From NCBI GenBank assembly GCA_019637875.1, contig JAHBUW010000003.1:248001-312000 (forward strand): a DNA stretch of 64,000 bases, given 5' to 3'. How positions within the stretch are numbered: position 1 is the stretch's first letter; every line of letters starts with the position of its first letter. Under the pieces are notes generated by a model that saw only the letters and a program-made list of their open reading frames with translations, was not told where the DNA came from and did not search any database. The position numbers were made by a program, and so were the translations under genes. Shown here in pieces: positions 1-9,104 of the stretch. This DNA is from Pseudobdellovibrionaceae bacterium. Its GTDB lineage: Bacteria; Bdellovibrionota; Bdellovibrionia; Bdellovibrionales; Bdellovibrionaceae.

Positions 1-1419
1 GTGATGGCGGACTTCGTGATTCGCACGAGCGAAGAACACGGCCTGTTCCTGACCGCGAACGAGCAACGTCAGATCGACCAGCTCCGGATGATGAGTCCCG
101 AGTCGGCGCGCGCGACGCTGATCCCGATGTTCGTGTCGATGGCGCGCCAGCTGAACGGCGGCCGTCTGACGCCCACGGATGTGGGTAACGACATCCGCTT
201 CAAACGTAAAATGATGAAAGAGGACGAGCTGCAAAAGCACGTCGTCGCCGCGCAAGGTTCGCGCGAAAAGCTGAACGCCGCGATCGCACCGCAAATCATC
301 GAGTACAAGATGCTCGTGAAAATGATGGCGCGTCTGAAGCAACAGAAAGCGGAGCAAGTCGCCAATCCCCTGCCCGAGATTCCCGCGGTGAAAAAGCCGC
401 TCAAACTCGGTAGCGTGGACGCGTCGATTCCCGCGATCAAAATGCGCCTGGCGGCCCTCGGTTTCCCCATCTCGTCGATGGACAACAAATTCGATCGCGA
501 CACCGAGATGGCCGTCGCCGATGTCCAACGTCAGATGAAATTTAAACCCGACCGGGTGATCTCGCCCAAGGGTTCGACGTTGCGTTACCTGTCGACGTCC
601 GTCGATGCCCGCATTCAGCAGGTACGTGCGGATTTAGAAAAACTCCGTTGGTTGCCGCAAGATCCGGGGCGCAAGTACATCTTCGTCAATCTCGCGTTCT
701 CGAGCCTGATCTTGATGGACTATAATCAATCAAACCCCGTCGTCATGAACTTCCGCACGATCAACGGACGTGTGGATCGCAAAACGCCATCGATGGCCGA
801 CAAAATCTTTCAGGTGATTTTGAATCCGTTTTGGACGGTTCCTCCGACCGTCTTCATCAAAGACAAAGTCGAAGCCATTAAACAGCTGAGCTATTGGGAA
901 ATTGATCACTACTTCGCGCAAAACCATTACACGGTCGTCAGCGAGAACTTCCGGACACAGTACAATCCGTCGTCGATTGATTGGCACAACATCTCGTCGA
1001 GCAAAGTCGGCTTCTACATTCGCCAGTTGCCGAATTACTACAACGCCCTGGGGGTCGTGAAGTTCTCGATGACGAATGGTGAAGCGATCTATCTGCACGA
1101 CACGGGTGAGCGCGGACTGTTCGTCGAAGAAAACCGTCTGCGGAGTTCGGGCTGCGTTCGCGTGGAACAACCCATGGAACTCGCCGAGTATTTGTTGAAA
1201 GGCACGAAATGGGATCGTTGGGCGATTGAAAATCACGTCGCTCGTCCCGGCGATGTTATGAGTAAAGACACGCCGATCGACCTCAAGAACGCGTCGATGA
1301 ACGTTTACATGCTTCCGGTCACCAGCCATTTGGGCTCCGATCAGATCATGCGCTTCAGCGACGATGTCTATGGCCACAATTCATCGATCCGCGTTCTGAC
1401 CTCAAGCGGACTCTATTAA
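1..1419 (+). CDS. L,D-transpeptidase (YkuD family), 5'-truncated
   Basis: Peptidoglycan cross-linking or remodelling enzyme of the periplasm. The reading frame is open from the first base and shows no signal peptide, so the true start almost certainly lies left of the window. Residues about 135-200 look like a peptidoglycan-binding domain, and 220-430 form the YkuD catalytic domain. The catalytic histidine is His366 (LHDTG) and the nucleophile is Cys385 in SSGCVRVE, matching the family pattern H...S-x-GC-x-R. The long N-terminal part resembles the scaffold of the YcbB/LdtD group. A terminator follows at 1474. The call is secure; the exact substrate (3-3 cross-link formation or lipoprotein attachment) is not visible. 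Confidence 0.88.
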   Translation: MMADFVIRTSEEHGLFLTANEQRQIDQLRMMSPESARATLIPMFVSMARQLNGGRLTPTDVGNDIRFKRKMMKEDELQKHVVAAQGSREKLNAAIAPQIIEYKMLVKMMARLKQQKAEQVANPLPEIPAVKKPLKLGSVDASIPAIKMRLAALGFPISSMDNKFDRDTEMAVADVQRQMKFKPDRVISPKGSTLRYLSTSVDARIQQVRADLEKLRWLPQDPGRKYIFVNLAFSSLILMDYNQSNPVVMNFRTINGRVDRKTPSMADKIFQVILNPFWTVPPTVFIKDKVEAIKQLSYWEIDHYFAQNHYTVVSENFRTQYNPSSIDWHNISSSKVGFYIRQLPNYYNALGVVKFSMTNGEAIYLHDTGERGLFVEENRLRSSGCVRVEQPMELAEYLLKGTKWDRWAIENHVARPGDVMSKDTPIDLKNASMNVYMLPVTSHLGSDQIMRFSDDVYGHNSSIRVLTSSGLY

Positions 1420-1473
1420 TTCCGATATATATAAATTCCGTCCCGCAAAAGATTGGGCCGGATGATCATGGAG

Positions 1474-1497
1474 AGCCTCGGGCAATCACCCGGGGCT
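1474..1497 (+). terminator. Rho-independent terminator after the L,D-transpeptidase
   Basis: A 9-bp stem (AGCCTCGGG/CCCGGGGCT, one G-U pair) with a 6-nt loop is followed by TTCTGCTTTTT on the plus strand, 55 bases after the stop codon. Confidence 0.8.
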
Positions 1498-1513
1498 TTC
1501 TGCTTTTTGGGGT

Positions 1514-1548
1514 GCGCCCCGATTTCGGAATCGACGTTCGCGGGGCGC
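1514..1548. repeat. Inverted repeat GCGCCCCG/CGGGGCGC
   Basis: Perfect 8-bp arms at 1514-1521 and 1541-1548 lie between two convergent genes. There is no T-run on either side, so it is not a standard terminator. Function unknown. Confidence 0.45.
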
Positions 1549-1623
1549 CGACTTCGGAAAATTGGTGAGGCGCGGTCAATCGGCGTCGTCCCCGCCCCAT
1601 CACGGCAAACGTGTTGGCCCCGC

Positions 1624-2016
1624 TTAGCGGGCAAATGCCGACTGATAGTCGATTCGTTCAATCATAACAGTGATGAGCGAAATGGCCGTCAAATCCGACG
1701 AGCTGTAAGCGGCACCACCCCAGCGCCCCTTTACGCAGAACAAAGTGCCGCGACGTGCGCTCATCTGGATCCCTTTTCGGACGAAATTCTCGTAACGAAC
1801 CGGAATTGCCAACAGACCCGCGTAAGCTTCATCCCAGGGTTCGAGTTCGCCGAATCTCACCCGCGATTCCACTTCCAGAATGGCTTCCGGCTGGCCCGAG
1901 AAGACGTCAATCTCACCCGCGCTCCCGTCGATCAATTTTCCACAGTAAGTTGCATCGTGTTCGGCAAAGGCCGCGACCGCCAGGAACACAGTCATTAAAA
2001 ACGCACAGATTTTCAT
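1624..2016 (-). CDS. Small secreted protein of unknown function
   Basis: A 130-residue protein. The start at 2016 was chosen over an upstream ATG at 2058 because it is preceded by an AGAGAGG ribosome-binding site and begins directly with a signal peptide (MKICAFLMTVFLAVAAFA). The mature part has two cysteines (YCGK near the N-terminus and LFCVKG later), which could form a disulfide. No family is recognised. It converges with the L,D-transpeptidase gene. Export is well supported; function is unknown. Confidence 0.7.
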   Translation of the reverse strand: MKICAFLMTVFLAVAAFAEHDATYCGKLIDGSAGEIDVFSGQPEAILEVESRVRFGELEPWDEAYAGLLAIPVRYENFVRKGIQMSARRGTLFCVKGRWGGAAYSSSDLTAISLITVMIERIDYQSAFAR

Positions 2017-2095
2017 CGGGGACCTCTCTTGAAATGAGGCCCTTCTAGGCCTTATCAAGGGATAGGGACTGTTAAGTTTCCGTTCTTGAAAACGA

Positions 2096-2665
2096 TCAAG
2101 GCTTTTTGGCGAGCAGATCCCGAACGTACTGCTTAGACTCGTCCGAATACCAGTTGATGGTGCCCACGATTTTCGTCACGAGTTTCCCATCGACGCCCGC
2201 CAGATAAGACTCAGGGAGGCGGTCTACCTGGTAAGCTTTCCCGATCTCGCGCGATTCGTCCCAGACCACATGGATCGCGGGATCGTTCCCGTCCGGGAAC
2301 GACTTTAAGAAGGCATCGATGTCGGCACGGTTGGAATCCTGGCTCACGGCCAAAAGGACAACGTCCCCTTTAAATTCTTTCACCAGCTTGATCATCGAGG
2401 GGAATTCCTCGAGGCAAGGTGCGCACCAGGAGGCCCAGAAATTGACGATAACGATCTTCCCGTTCAGCGCCTTCATCGAGATCTGTTCGCCCGTCAGGGA
2501 CGTCTTAGGGATGTCTGGCAGCCCCACATTCTCCATCTGTTCCATGAGCGACAGGCGCGCCTCTTCCGGGCTCTTCAGCGTGCGGTCCCGCCACAGAGCG
2601 AAGCCCCATAGAATCAGGGTTCCAACGATCAGGACAGCCAACAGGCCCTTCAGGTACTTAGTCAT
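2096..2665 (-). CDS. TlpA/ResA-like membrane-anchored thioredoxin
   Basis: A 189-residue thiol-disulfide oxidoreductase expected to face the periplasm. It has an N-terminal membrane anchor at residues 6-25 (LLAVLIVGTLILWGFAL) and a thioredoxin fold with the active site WASWCAPC. The spacing, the long insertion after CAPC (AlkHP-TlpA type) and the late cis-proline region (DRLPESYLA) fit the TlpA/ResA family, which reduces disulfides for cytochrome c maturation or protein folding. It lies 120 bases after rplQ. The ATG sits directly after the T-run of the rplQ terminator, so its translation signal overlaps that hairpin. No cytochrome biogenesis genes are nearby. Confidence 0.85.
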   Translation of the reverse strand: MTKYLKGLLAVLIVGTLILWGFALWRDRTLKSPEEARLSLMEQMENVGLPDIPKTSLTGEQISMKALNGKIVIVNFWASWCAPCLEEFPSMIKLVKEFKGDVVLLAVSQDSNRADIDAFLKSFPDGNDPAIHVVWDESREIGKAYQVDRLPESYLAGVDGKLVTKIVGTINWYSDESKQYVRDLLAKKP

Positions 2666-2670
2666 AAAAA

Positions 2671-2692
2671 AACCCCAGGTGTTCCTGGGGTT
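2671..2692 (-). terminator. Terminator of the alpha operon, overlapping the tlpA-like leader
   Basis: A 9-bp perfect stem (AACCCCAGG/CCTGGGGTT) with a 4-nt loop is followed on the minus strand by a run of T residues leading straight into the ATG of the TlpA-like gene. It lies 94 bases past the rplQ stop. Confidence 0.9.
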
Positions 2693-2785
2693 TTAGCAAG
2701 ATTCACAAGCTTTGTTGAGCCCAAAGGGCTTAAGACCTGCAGATCCAAGCCTCTGATGCGCAGTGGGACCGCGCGGTTCAGAGCC

Positions 2786-3349
2786 TTACGCGCGGTTTTC
2801 AGCGCGAGACTTCGCTTGGATTTTGCGGACGTTCCGCTTCTTCGCGACTTTTGCAGCCGCGACGAGTTTTTTCGCCTTCGACTGAGCCTTCGCTTCCGAA
2901 ACCTGAGCGTCAGACTTCTTCGCGGCCTTCTTCTTACCCTTCGCCTTGGTCTCAGTCGCCTCGGGCGCTACACCTTTTGCGGTTTTGTAATCGTAATCCA
3001 CGAACTCGATGAAAGCCATTTCCGCCGTATCGCCCGGACGACGTCCGATTTTGATGATACGGGTATAGCCGCCAGCGCGATCTTTCATACGGGGAGCCAC
3101 GTTCGAAAGGAGCGACTCAACGGTCGCTTCGTTCGGGTAACGGCTCAGCAGAAGACGGCGAGTCGCCAGTCCATCGCTCTTTTTACCGAGAGTGATCGCC
3201 TTTTCGACGTGGCGGCGAAGTTCTTTCGCCTTTTCCACGGTCGTCTTGATGCGACCATGCTCGACCAGCGAAGAGACCAGGCCTCTCCACAAAGCTTTGC
3301 GAGCGTTGAATTTACGACCAAAATATTTCGTACGTCTTCTGTGGTGCAT
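2786..3349 (-). CDS. rplQ: 50S ribosomal protein L17 with a long basic tail
   Basis: Large-subunit protein near the exit tunnel. Residues 1-118 match L17 (MHHRRRTKYFGRK, then the conserved R-x-L-S and RAGGYTRI regions). At 187 residues it is well over the usual 115-130. The extra C-terminal 65 residues are rich in Lys and Ala and look disordered, probably an rRNA-binding extension. It is the last gene of the alpha operon, 19 bases after rpoA, and is followed by a strong terminator. Confidence 0.96.
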   Translation of the reverse strand: MHHRRRTKYFGRKFNARKALWRGLVSSLVEHGRIKTTVEKAKELRRHVEKAITLGKKSDGLATRRLLLSRYPNEATVESLLSNVAPRMKDRAGGYTRIIKIGRRPGDTAEMAFIEFVDYDYKTAKGVAPEATETKAKGKKKAAKKSDAQVSEAKAQSKAKKLVAAAKVAKKRNVRKIQAKSRAENRA

Positions 3350-3368
3350 AACCCAATTCCTTCAATTC

Positions 3369-4394
3369 TTACTGTTCACGCTTCTGAACGGGAGCATTCG
3401 GATCCCAGCCCGGAGGCGGCCATCCCTCGATTTTCATACCGAGGCCGAGTCCCATTTCAGACAGGATTTCTTTAATTTCATTCAGCGACTTACGGCCGAA
3501 GTTTTTCGTCTTCAGCATTTCCGCCTCGGAACGAACAACGAGCTCACCGATATAGCGGATATTGGCATTCTTCAAGCAGTTCGCCGAGCGAACCGAAAGT
3601 TCCAAGTCATCCACCGAGCGGAAGAGATTGTCGTTCAAGACCGGCGACTTGATATCCTTCGATTCTTCAACAGGCTCAAGGGATTCGTCGAAAGTCAGGA
3701 AGATTTGCAGTTGTTCTTTCAAGATCTTCGAAGACAACGAAACCGCTTCCTCGGGCTTCAGCGAACCATCGGTCCACAGCTCCAGAGTGAGGGCATCGTA
3801 ATCGGTACGTTGACCGACGCGCGCATTCGAGACCGAGTAGTTCACTTTGCGAACGGGGCTGTAGAGCGCGTCCACGGGGATGAAACCCAGCGGATAAGTC
3901 GCGCTGCGAGTCTCTGCCGCGTCGTAACCGCGACCGAAGGTCACGATGATTTCGCAGTTGAAAGTCGCGTTCGCGCCCAGAGTCGCGATGTGCTGATCGG
4001 GATTCAGGATCGTCAGACGGTCCGACGACTGGATGTCCGCCGCAGTCACTTTACCGGGACCTTTTTTCGAGATCCGGAGAGTGTGAGGTTCAGCATCGAA
4101 GTGTTTGAAACGGATTTCTTTGAGGTTCAGGATGATATCCGAAACGTCCTCGAGAACGTCGGGGATCGTCGTGAACTCATGCAGAACGCCTTCGAATTTC
4201 ACGGCCGAAACTGCCGAACCCATCATCGAGCTCAACAGAATACGGCGCAGGGAGTTCCCCAGAGTCACGCCATAGCCGCGCTCCAAGGGACGAATGACAA
4301 AACGAGCGTAGTCTTCCCGAAGGGTATCTTTATCGATTTCGAAACCCTTGGGCTTAATCATTTCGCGCCAAAATTTGTAATAATGCTCTTGCAT
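3369..4394 (-). CDS. rpoA: RNA polymerase alpha subunit
   Basis: A 341-residue assembly platform for RNA polymerase. The start at 4394 ([16 protein letters not shown]) was chosen over an upstream in-frame ATG at 4544 because AAGGGAAGG precedes it at good spacing and the family begins here. The N-terminal dimerisation domain ([12 protein letters not shown]) and the C-terminal UP-element and activator-binding domain (FGRKSLNEI) are both intact. A 195-base structured gap separates it from rpsK, where rpsD normally lies. rplQ follows. Confidence 0.98.
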   Translation of the reverse strand: MQEHYYKFWREMIKPKGFEIDKDTLREDYARFVIRPLERGYGVTLGNSLRRILLSSMMGSAVSAVKFEGVLHEFTTIPDVLEDVSDIILNLKEIRFKHFDAEPHTLRISKKGPGKVTAADIQSSDRLTILNPDQHIATLGANATFNCEIIVTFGRGYDAAETRSATYPLGFIPVDALYSPVRKVNYSVSNARVGQRTDYDALTLELWTDGSLKPEEAVSLSSKILKEQLQIFLTFDESLEPVEESKDIKSPVLNDNLFRSVDDLELSVRSANCLKNANIRYIGELVVRSEAEMLKTKNFGRKSLNEIKEILSEMGLGLGMKIEGWPPPGWDPNAPVQKREQ

Positions 4395-4435
4395 AGTGCC
4401 TTCCCTTGGATGCGTTAAAAACCCCGAGTCGCACT

Positions 4436-4472
4436 CGACAAAAACAAAACCGCGCATCGGTTTTGCTTGTCG
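4436..4472 (-). terminator. Terminator-like hairpin between rpsK and rpoA
   Basis: On the minus strand, stem CAAAACCG/CGGTTTTG (loop of 5) is followed by TTTTTGTCG, and outer bases CGACAA/TTGTCG extend the pairing. A second hairpin, GACAAC/GTTGTC, is at 4511-4528. Shape and T-run fit an intrinsic terminator or attenuator that would lower rpoA-rplQ expression relative to upstream genes. Whether it terminates in vivo is unknown. Confidence 0.6.
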
Positions 4473-4589
4473 GGTCAACTTTGCTCGCTTGCCACGCCAC
4501 AGAATATGGTGACAACAAACGAGTTGTCGAGTTCTCGCGTCCATGATGCTTCACGAACGCGATTATCGACGCAACTCATCAATCCCCGA

Positions 4590-4994
4590 TTAGATCCGAC
4601 GTTTCTTCGGAGGACGGCAACCGTTGTGCGGAACGGGTGTGATGTCCTTCAGGATATTGATACGCAGACCCGAAGCCGCGAGAGCGCGGACCGCAGGTTC
4701 ACGACCCGCACCGGGTCCTTTAACGTAAACATCAACCGAGCGCATGCCGGCCTCTTGAGCCTTGCGTGCTGCATCTTCTGCCGCCATCTGCGCTGCGAAC
4801 GGAGTTCCCTTACGGCTTCCTTTGAAGCCCAAGTGACCCGCCGACGACCAGCAAACGGTATCCCCGTTCGGATCGCTGATGGTGACGATGACGTTACCGA
4901 AGCCAGATTGGATTTTCACATGTCCAACCGGGACATTCTTCTTTACTTTTTTCTTCGTCGGCCCGCCGGCCTGTTTGTTCTTTTCGGTATTCAA
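4590..4994 (-). CDS. rpsK: 30S ribosomal protein S11
   Basis: A 134-residue platform protein of the small subunit. Family motifs are clear: [25 protein letters not shown] and a C-terminal [12 protein letters not shown]. The start is a TTG at 4994, preceded by TAGGGTGA. It lies 16 bases after rpsM. Downstream rpsD is absent and replaced by a structured intergenic stretch. Confidence 0.97.
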   Translation of the reverse strand: MNTEKNKQAGGPTKKKVKKNVPVGHVKIQSGFGNVIVTISDPNGDTVCWSSAGHLGFKGSRKGTPFAAQMAAEDAARKAQEAGMRSVDVYVKGPGAGREPAVRALAASGLRINILKDITPVPHNGCRPPKKRRI

Positions 4995-5010
4995 GCAATC
5001 ACCCTACGCC

Positions 5011-5385
5011 TTAAACGGCTTTTTTCTTGTTCGCGACAGTTTGACGAGGACCTTTGCGAGTCCGCGCGTTCGAACGAGTCCGTTGACCACGCACCGGCAA
5101 ACCTTTGCGGTGACGAGTTCCACGGAAGCAGTTCAGATCCATCAGACGCTTGATCGACAAACCGATCTCACGACGAAGATCCCCTTCCACTTTCCAGTTT
5201 CCTTCGATGATCGAACGGATTTTCGCGATATGTTCATCCGACAGAGCGTCAGTGCGCATTTCCGAGGGAATACCTGCCTGTGCGCAGATTTGTTTCGAGC
5301 GCGGACGACCAATTCCGAAGATGTAGGTCAGCGCGATTTCGACTCGTTTGTTACGAGGTAAGTCGACACCAGCTAAACGAGCCAT
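5011..5385 (-). CDS. rpsM: 30S ribosomal protein S13
   Basis: A 124-residue head protein that contacts the P-site tRNA and the subunit bridge. It begins [14 protein letters not shown] and holds the S13 signatures [25 protein letters not shown] and [10 protein letters not shown]. It lies directly after rpmJ (3-base gap) in the alpha operon. Confidence 0.98.
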   Translation of the reverse strand: MARLAGVDLPRNKRVEIALTYIFGIGRPRSKQICAQAGIPSEMRTDALSDEHIAKIRSIIEGNWKVEGDLRREIGLSIKRLMDLNCFRGTRHRKGLPVRGQRTRSNARTRKGPRQTVANKKKAV

Positions 5386-5388
5386 TTA

Positions 5389-5502
5389 TTAACCCTGCCT
5401 CTGTTTGTGTTTAGAGTTTTCACAGATGACCCGGATCACGCCTTTGCGTTTGATCACCTTGCACTTGTTGCAGATCTTCTTTACAGAAGGACGCACTTTC
5501 AT
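5389..5502 (-). CDS. rpmJ: 50S ribosomal protein L36, zinc-binding form
   Basis: A 37-residue protein. The start at 5502 ([14 protein letters not shown]) is fixed by homology; a longer in-frame ATG at 5607 would add 35 unrelated residues. Cys11, Cys14, Cys27 and His32 form the zinc site of the C+ type of L36. It lies between adk and rpsM. infA, often found here, is not present. Confidence 0.96.
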   Translation of the reverse strand: MKVRPSVKKICNKCKVIKRKGVIRVICENSKHKQRQG

Positions 5503-5625
5503 ACCAAAGACCCCATTTTCAAAAACGGATATCCAGCCAAATTCGGAGCAGCGGAAGCTAACACCCGGAAAACCGCGTGTCCACCTCGTTTTGGGAGATT
5601 TTCCCAAGCCTTTTCTGCCCCGGAT

Positions 5626-6264
5626 TTAACGCAAATTCCGGTTCAATTCCTCATATACGGCTTCAGCGTCCCGGTCCCCATCCATGTCCACCAACTTGCC
5701 CTGACTACGGTAATAGTCTTTGAGTGGTGCCGTGGTCTGGTCATAGGTGTTCAGGCGGTTCCCGATCACTTCAGCCTTGTCATCATTTCTCTGCACCACG
5801 GGGCCACCACACGCATCGCAAACACCCTCAGATTGGGGCGGCTTCGAAGCAACGTGGTACACCGTGCCACAATTTTTACAAACGCGGCGTCCAGTCAATC
5901 GCTCCAGAAGGACCTGACGAGGCACTTCCAGGGAGATCACCTGATCGACCGACAGTTTATTCTTTTCGAGCATGCCATCCAGGGCATTGGCTTGCGCCAG
6001 AGTGCGGGGGAAGCCGTCCAAAATAAACGCCTTTCCCGCGAGGGCCTTGAGGGCTTCTTCTACCATTCCGACGACAATGTCGTCCGGAACGAGCCCGCCA
6101 AGATCCATAAAGACCTGAGCCTTCTTGCCAAGGTCCGTCTGATTCTTAATGGCCGCCCGAAACAAATCGCCTGTGCTGATTTGGACGTACTTGTTTCTTT
6201 CGACCAGGAGGGAGGATTGAGTTCCCTTCCCGGCTCCCGGCGCACCAAACAGAATCAAATTCAT
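5626..6264 (-). CDS. adk: Adenylate kinase, zinc-lid type
   Basis: Interconverts ATP, AMP and ADP in the cytoplasm. The 212-residue protein starts with the P-loop GAPGAGKGT. The AMP-binding region ([17 protein letters not shown]) and the lid are present. The lid carries four cysteines (CKNC and CDAC), so it is the structural-zinc form. It starts immediately after the secY stop, a common arrangement at the end of the spc operon. Confidence 0.97.
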   Translation of the reverse strand: MNLILFGAPGAGKGTQSSLLVERNKYVQISTGDLFRAAIKNQTDLGKKAQVFMDLGGLVPDDIVVGMVEEALKALAGKAFILDGFPRTLAQANALDGMLEKNKLSVDQVISLEVPRQVLLERLTGRRVCKNCGTVYHVASKPPQSEGVCDACGGPVVQRNDDKAEVIGNRLNTYDQTTAPLKDYYRSQGKLVDMDGDRDAEAVYEELNRNLR

Positions 6265-7587
6265 TTAAAACTGAACCCTCCGGGACCGCATCTTCGCGCC
6301 CTTCAGGAACCCTTCGTATTTTTGAGTCAAAAGATGCGATTGGATCTGCTGGCTGGTATCGAGAGCGACCCCGACCAAGATCAGCAGGCTCGTTCCTCCG
6401 AAGAAGAACGGGACTTTGAGGAGCGCGGCGACCACCTGGGGCATCACGCAAAGAGTACTCAAATAGATCGCGCCACCGACGTTCACGCGATCCAGAACCT
6501 TCTGGATGTACTCGGCCGTCGACTTGCCGGCGCGAACGCCCGGGACGAATCCACCGTACTTCTTGAGGTTGTCCGCCACTTCATTCGGATTGAAGACGAT
6601 TTCCGTATAGAAGAAGCAGAAGAACACGATCAGCGCGACGAACGCGATGTTGTACAGGACGCCCGTGGGGCTCAAATGGTCCTGCAGAGCCTTCAGCCAA
6701 GGAGCCGTCGAGAACTGGGCCATGGTGGCCGGGAACATCAACAGCGACGAAGCGAAGATCGGGGGAATCACACCCGAAAAGTTGATTTTGATCGGAAGAT
6801 GGCTCGCGGGAACGTTCATCGCCTGCATGCCGGCGCCACGTTGCGAGTATTGAATCGGGATGCGGCGCTGAGCGACTTCCAAATAAACGACGCCCGCGAT
6901 GATCGCGACCATGAAGGCGACCAAGCCCAGAGCGATCGCGCCCTGCATTTCACCGGTCGAAACCAGGGTCCAGAGCTGATGCGCGCCACGGGGAACCGAG
7001 GCCGCAATCCCCGTAAAGATGATCAGGCTGGCCCCGTTGCCGATCCCGCGCTCGGTGATCTGCTCACCCAGCCACATGATAAAGCAGGTTCCTGCCGTCA
7101 AAGTCAAAATCGTCATGACCTGGAAGGGCATGAAGCCACCCACGGTCGGGCTCAAAACGAGCGCCTTGCCGTCATGGCTGGAGTTCATCAGCCAGGTGCT
7201 AATTCCGTAACCCTGGATGATCGCCAGGACGACGGTCGCATAACGCGTGTACTGATTGATTTTACGACGGCCATGCTCGCCCTCTTTTTTCAGAGCTTCG
7301 AGCATGGGAATCGCGGAGGTCAAAAGCTGGAAAATGATCGACGCCGAGATGTACGGCATGATCCCCAAAGCGAACACAGAGAATTGCTCGAGTGCTCCAC
7401 CCGTAAAGGTGTTGAACAACCCGAAAATACCCGAGCTCTGAGCCTGGAAGAAGCCCGTCACCGCATGACTGTCGACTCCGGGAGTCGGCACGTGCACGCC
7501 CACGCGATAAACCGCGAGCATGGTCAGGGTGAAGAGAATCCGTCTTGTCAGATCCGAGTTTTTCGCTGCGTCCGCTAAGTTTGCCAC
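6265..7587 (-). CDS. secY: Preprotein translocase subunit SecY
   Basis: A 440-residue, ten-helix core of the Sec channel in the inner membrane. Family segments seen include YRVGVHVPTPG near the N-terminus, the plug region after it, and the cytosolic loop FCFFYTEIVFNPNEVADNLKK. It starts with GTG, whose G overlaps the last base of the rplO stop (TAGTG), indicating translational coupling. Its partner secE is in the same window at 35550. Confidence 0.98.
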   Translation of the reverse strand: MANLADAAKNSDLTRRILFTLTMLAVYRVGVHVPTPGVDSHAVTGFFQAQSSGIFGLFNTFTGGALEQFSVFALGIMPYISASIIFQLLTSAIPMLEALKKEGEHGRRKINQYTRYATVVLAIIQGYGISTWLMNSSHDGKALVLSPTVGGFMPFQVMTILTLTAGTCFIMWLGEQITERGIGNGASLIIFTGIAASVPRGAHQLWTLVSTGEMQGAIALGLVAFMVAIIAGVVYLEVAQRRIPIQYSQRGAGMQAMNVPASHLPIKINFSGVIPPIFASSLLMFPATMAQFSTAPWLKALQDHLSPTGVLYNIAFVALIVFFCFFYTEIVFNPNEVADNLKKYGGFVPGVRAGKSTAEYIQKVLDRVNVGGAIYLSTLCVMPQVVAALLKVPFFFGGTSLLILVGVALDTSQQIQSHLLTQKYEGFLKGAKMRSRRVQF

Positions 7588-8021
7588 TATTCAATGACCT
7601 CGATTTTGCCACCGGCCTTTTCGATCAGTTCTTTGGCTTTTCCAGAGAACTTGTGAGCCTTCACGGTCAGGTTCTTTTTCAGATCTCCCTGAGCGAGAAT
7701 TTTCACGGGCAACCGATGAATGATCCCGGCCTTCAAGAGTTCCTCAGGACCCACGGTTCCGTCCAGCTTATTCAGCTGAGCCAGATTCACGACGCTGTAC
7801 TCAACGCGGAAAGGGTTCTTGAAACCGAACTTGGGCAGACGGCGGGACAGGGGGGTTTGACCACCCTCGAAGCCACGACGGACCTTACCGCCCGAACGAG
7901 CGATCTGACCTTTGTGACCTTTACCGGCAGTTTGTCCCAGACCTGATCCACGACCACGGCCGATACGCTTCTGATAATGTGTCGAGCCCGGCTTAGGGGC
8001 CAATTGAGAAAGAAGGCTCAT
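7587..8021 (-). CDS. rplO: 50S ribosomal protein L15
   Basis: A 144-residue large-subunit assembly protein. It has the glycine- and arginine-rich N-terminal tail ([20 protein letters not shown]) and the [17 protein letters not shown] motif of L15. It ends by overlapping secY by one base and follows rpmD by two bases. Confidence 0.98.
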   Translation of the reverse strand: MSLLSQLAPKPGSTHYQKRIGRGRGSGLGQTAGKGHKGQIARSGGKVRRGFEGGQTPLSRRLPKFGFKNPFRVEYSVVNLAQLNKLDGTVGPEELLKAGIIHRLPVKILAQGDLKKNLTVKAHKFSGKAKELIEKAGGKIEVIE

Positions 8022-8023
8022 GA

Positions 8024-8209
8024 TTACCTCTGAACTTCCACATCGACGAGATGTTGGACTTTAAGGATTTGGCCGCGGTTCGCCGGGTTATCGGCCATCA
8101 CGACGCTCTTACGGATGCCACGGAGACCCAGGGCCTTCATGGTCAGGCGCTGAGATTGTGTGCAACCGATCGTCGAGCGAACTTGTGTCACTTTAAATGT
8201 TTTCGCCAT
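8024..8209 (-). CDS. rpmD: 50S ribosomal protein L30
   Basis: A 61-residue protein of the short bacterial type. Seen: [16 protein letters not shown], then [11 protein letters not shown] and a C-terminal [11 protein letters not shown], all typical of L30. It lies between rpsE and rplO in the standard spc order. Confidence 0.97.
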   Translation of the reverse strand: MAKTFKVTQVRSTIGCTQSQRLTMKALGLRGIRKSVVMADNPANRGQILKVQHLVDVEVQR

Positions 8210-8220
8210 AACTCACCTAC

Positions 8221-8685
8221 TTACGCGTTGGTATTGCGGTTCTGATTCACACGCAATTGCGCCAGACCGTCGAGGGTCGCGCGAACCGCGTTGTGAGGGT
8301 TACGAGTGCCGATGCACTTCGTCAAAATATCTCTGACGCCGACCGATTCCAGGACCGCGCGGACCGCACCACCGGCGATCACACCTGTTCCGGGAGCCGC
8401 AGGCTTCATCAGCACTTTCGCGGCGCCGAAGGTTCCGATCACTTCGTGCGGGATGGTGCCCGAGGTCAGTTCCATCGTTGCCGCCGATTTTTTGGCCGCA
8501 CGGCTGGCTTTGCCGATCGCTTCGGGAACTTCGCCGGCTTTACCGGTTCCGAATCCCACTTCGCCCGTTCCGTTGCCCACAACCACGAGAGCTGCGAACG
8601 AGAAACGACGACCGCCCTTCACGACTTTCGTGACACGGTTGATCGCGACGACTCTTTCTTCCAATTCACCCATCGGTTTTTCCAC
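8221..8685 (-). CDS. rpsE: 30S ribosomal protein S5
   Basis: A 154-residue decoding-fidelity protein. Motifs: [34 protein letters not shown] and [15 protein letters not shown]. The start is a GTG at 8685 preceded by AAGGGAA. A second in-frame ATG lies four codons in, so the exact start is slightly uncertain. It follows rplR in the spc operon. Confidence 0.97.
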   Translation of the reverse strand: MEKPMGELEERVVAINRVTKVVKGGRRFSFAALVVVGNGTGEVGFGTGKAGEVPEAIGKASRAAKKSAATMELTSGTIPHEVIGTFGAAKVLMKPAAPGTGVIAGGAVRAVLESVGVRDILTKCIGTRNPHNAVRATLDGLAQLRVNQNRNTNA

Positions 8686-8703
8686 TGAGTATTCCCTTCG
8701 AAA

Positions 8704-9069
8704 TTAAAATTTGAGTCCGCCGGCGCGAGCACCGTCTGCCAACGCTTTCACACGACCGTGATAGACGAAGCCGTTCCGGTCGAAGACGACCGATTCGATC
8801 TTCTTCGCGATCGCGAGCTTCGCGATCTCTTGTCCGATCGCTTCCGCCAGCGCCTTACCCGACTTGCCGTCGAGCTTCAGCGAAGACGTGGTCACCAGAG
8901 TTTTGCCCGCAGCATCGTCGATGATCGACGCGTACATGTGAGCGTTGCTCCGGTAGACGCACAAACGAGGACGTTCTGCGGTTCCCGCAACGATCTTGCG
9001 GATCCGGATTTTTTTCGTCAGACGCGAGACCGTCCGTGCGCTTGTTTTTTTACGAAACTTCAGTTTCAC
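8704..9069 (-). CDS. rplR: 50S ribosomal protein L18
   Basis: A 121-residue 5S rRNA-binding protein. It has a basic N-terminus, RPRLCVYRSNAHMYASIIDD, and a C-terminal VFDRNGFVYHGRVKALADGAR block diagnostic of L18. The start is GTG with GAGGTGA upstream. Confidence 0.97.
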   Translation of the reverse strand: MKLKFRKKTSARTVSRLTKKIRIRKIVAGTAERPRLCVYRSNAHMYASIIDDAAGKTLVTTSSLKLDGKSGKALAEAIGQEIAKLAIAKKIESVVFDRNGFVYHGRVKALADGARAGGLKF

Positions 9070-9104
9070 AAATCACCTCAATCAGTAATTAAAGAGTCCG
9101 CCGA

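Noticed and set aside
5407-7578. A 723-codon plus-strand frame over adk and secY
   Set aside because: Antisense shadow crossing two certain genes and their junction.
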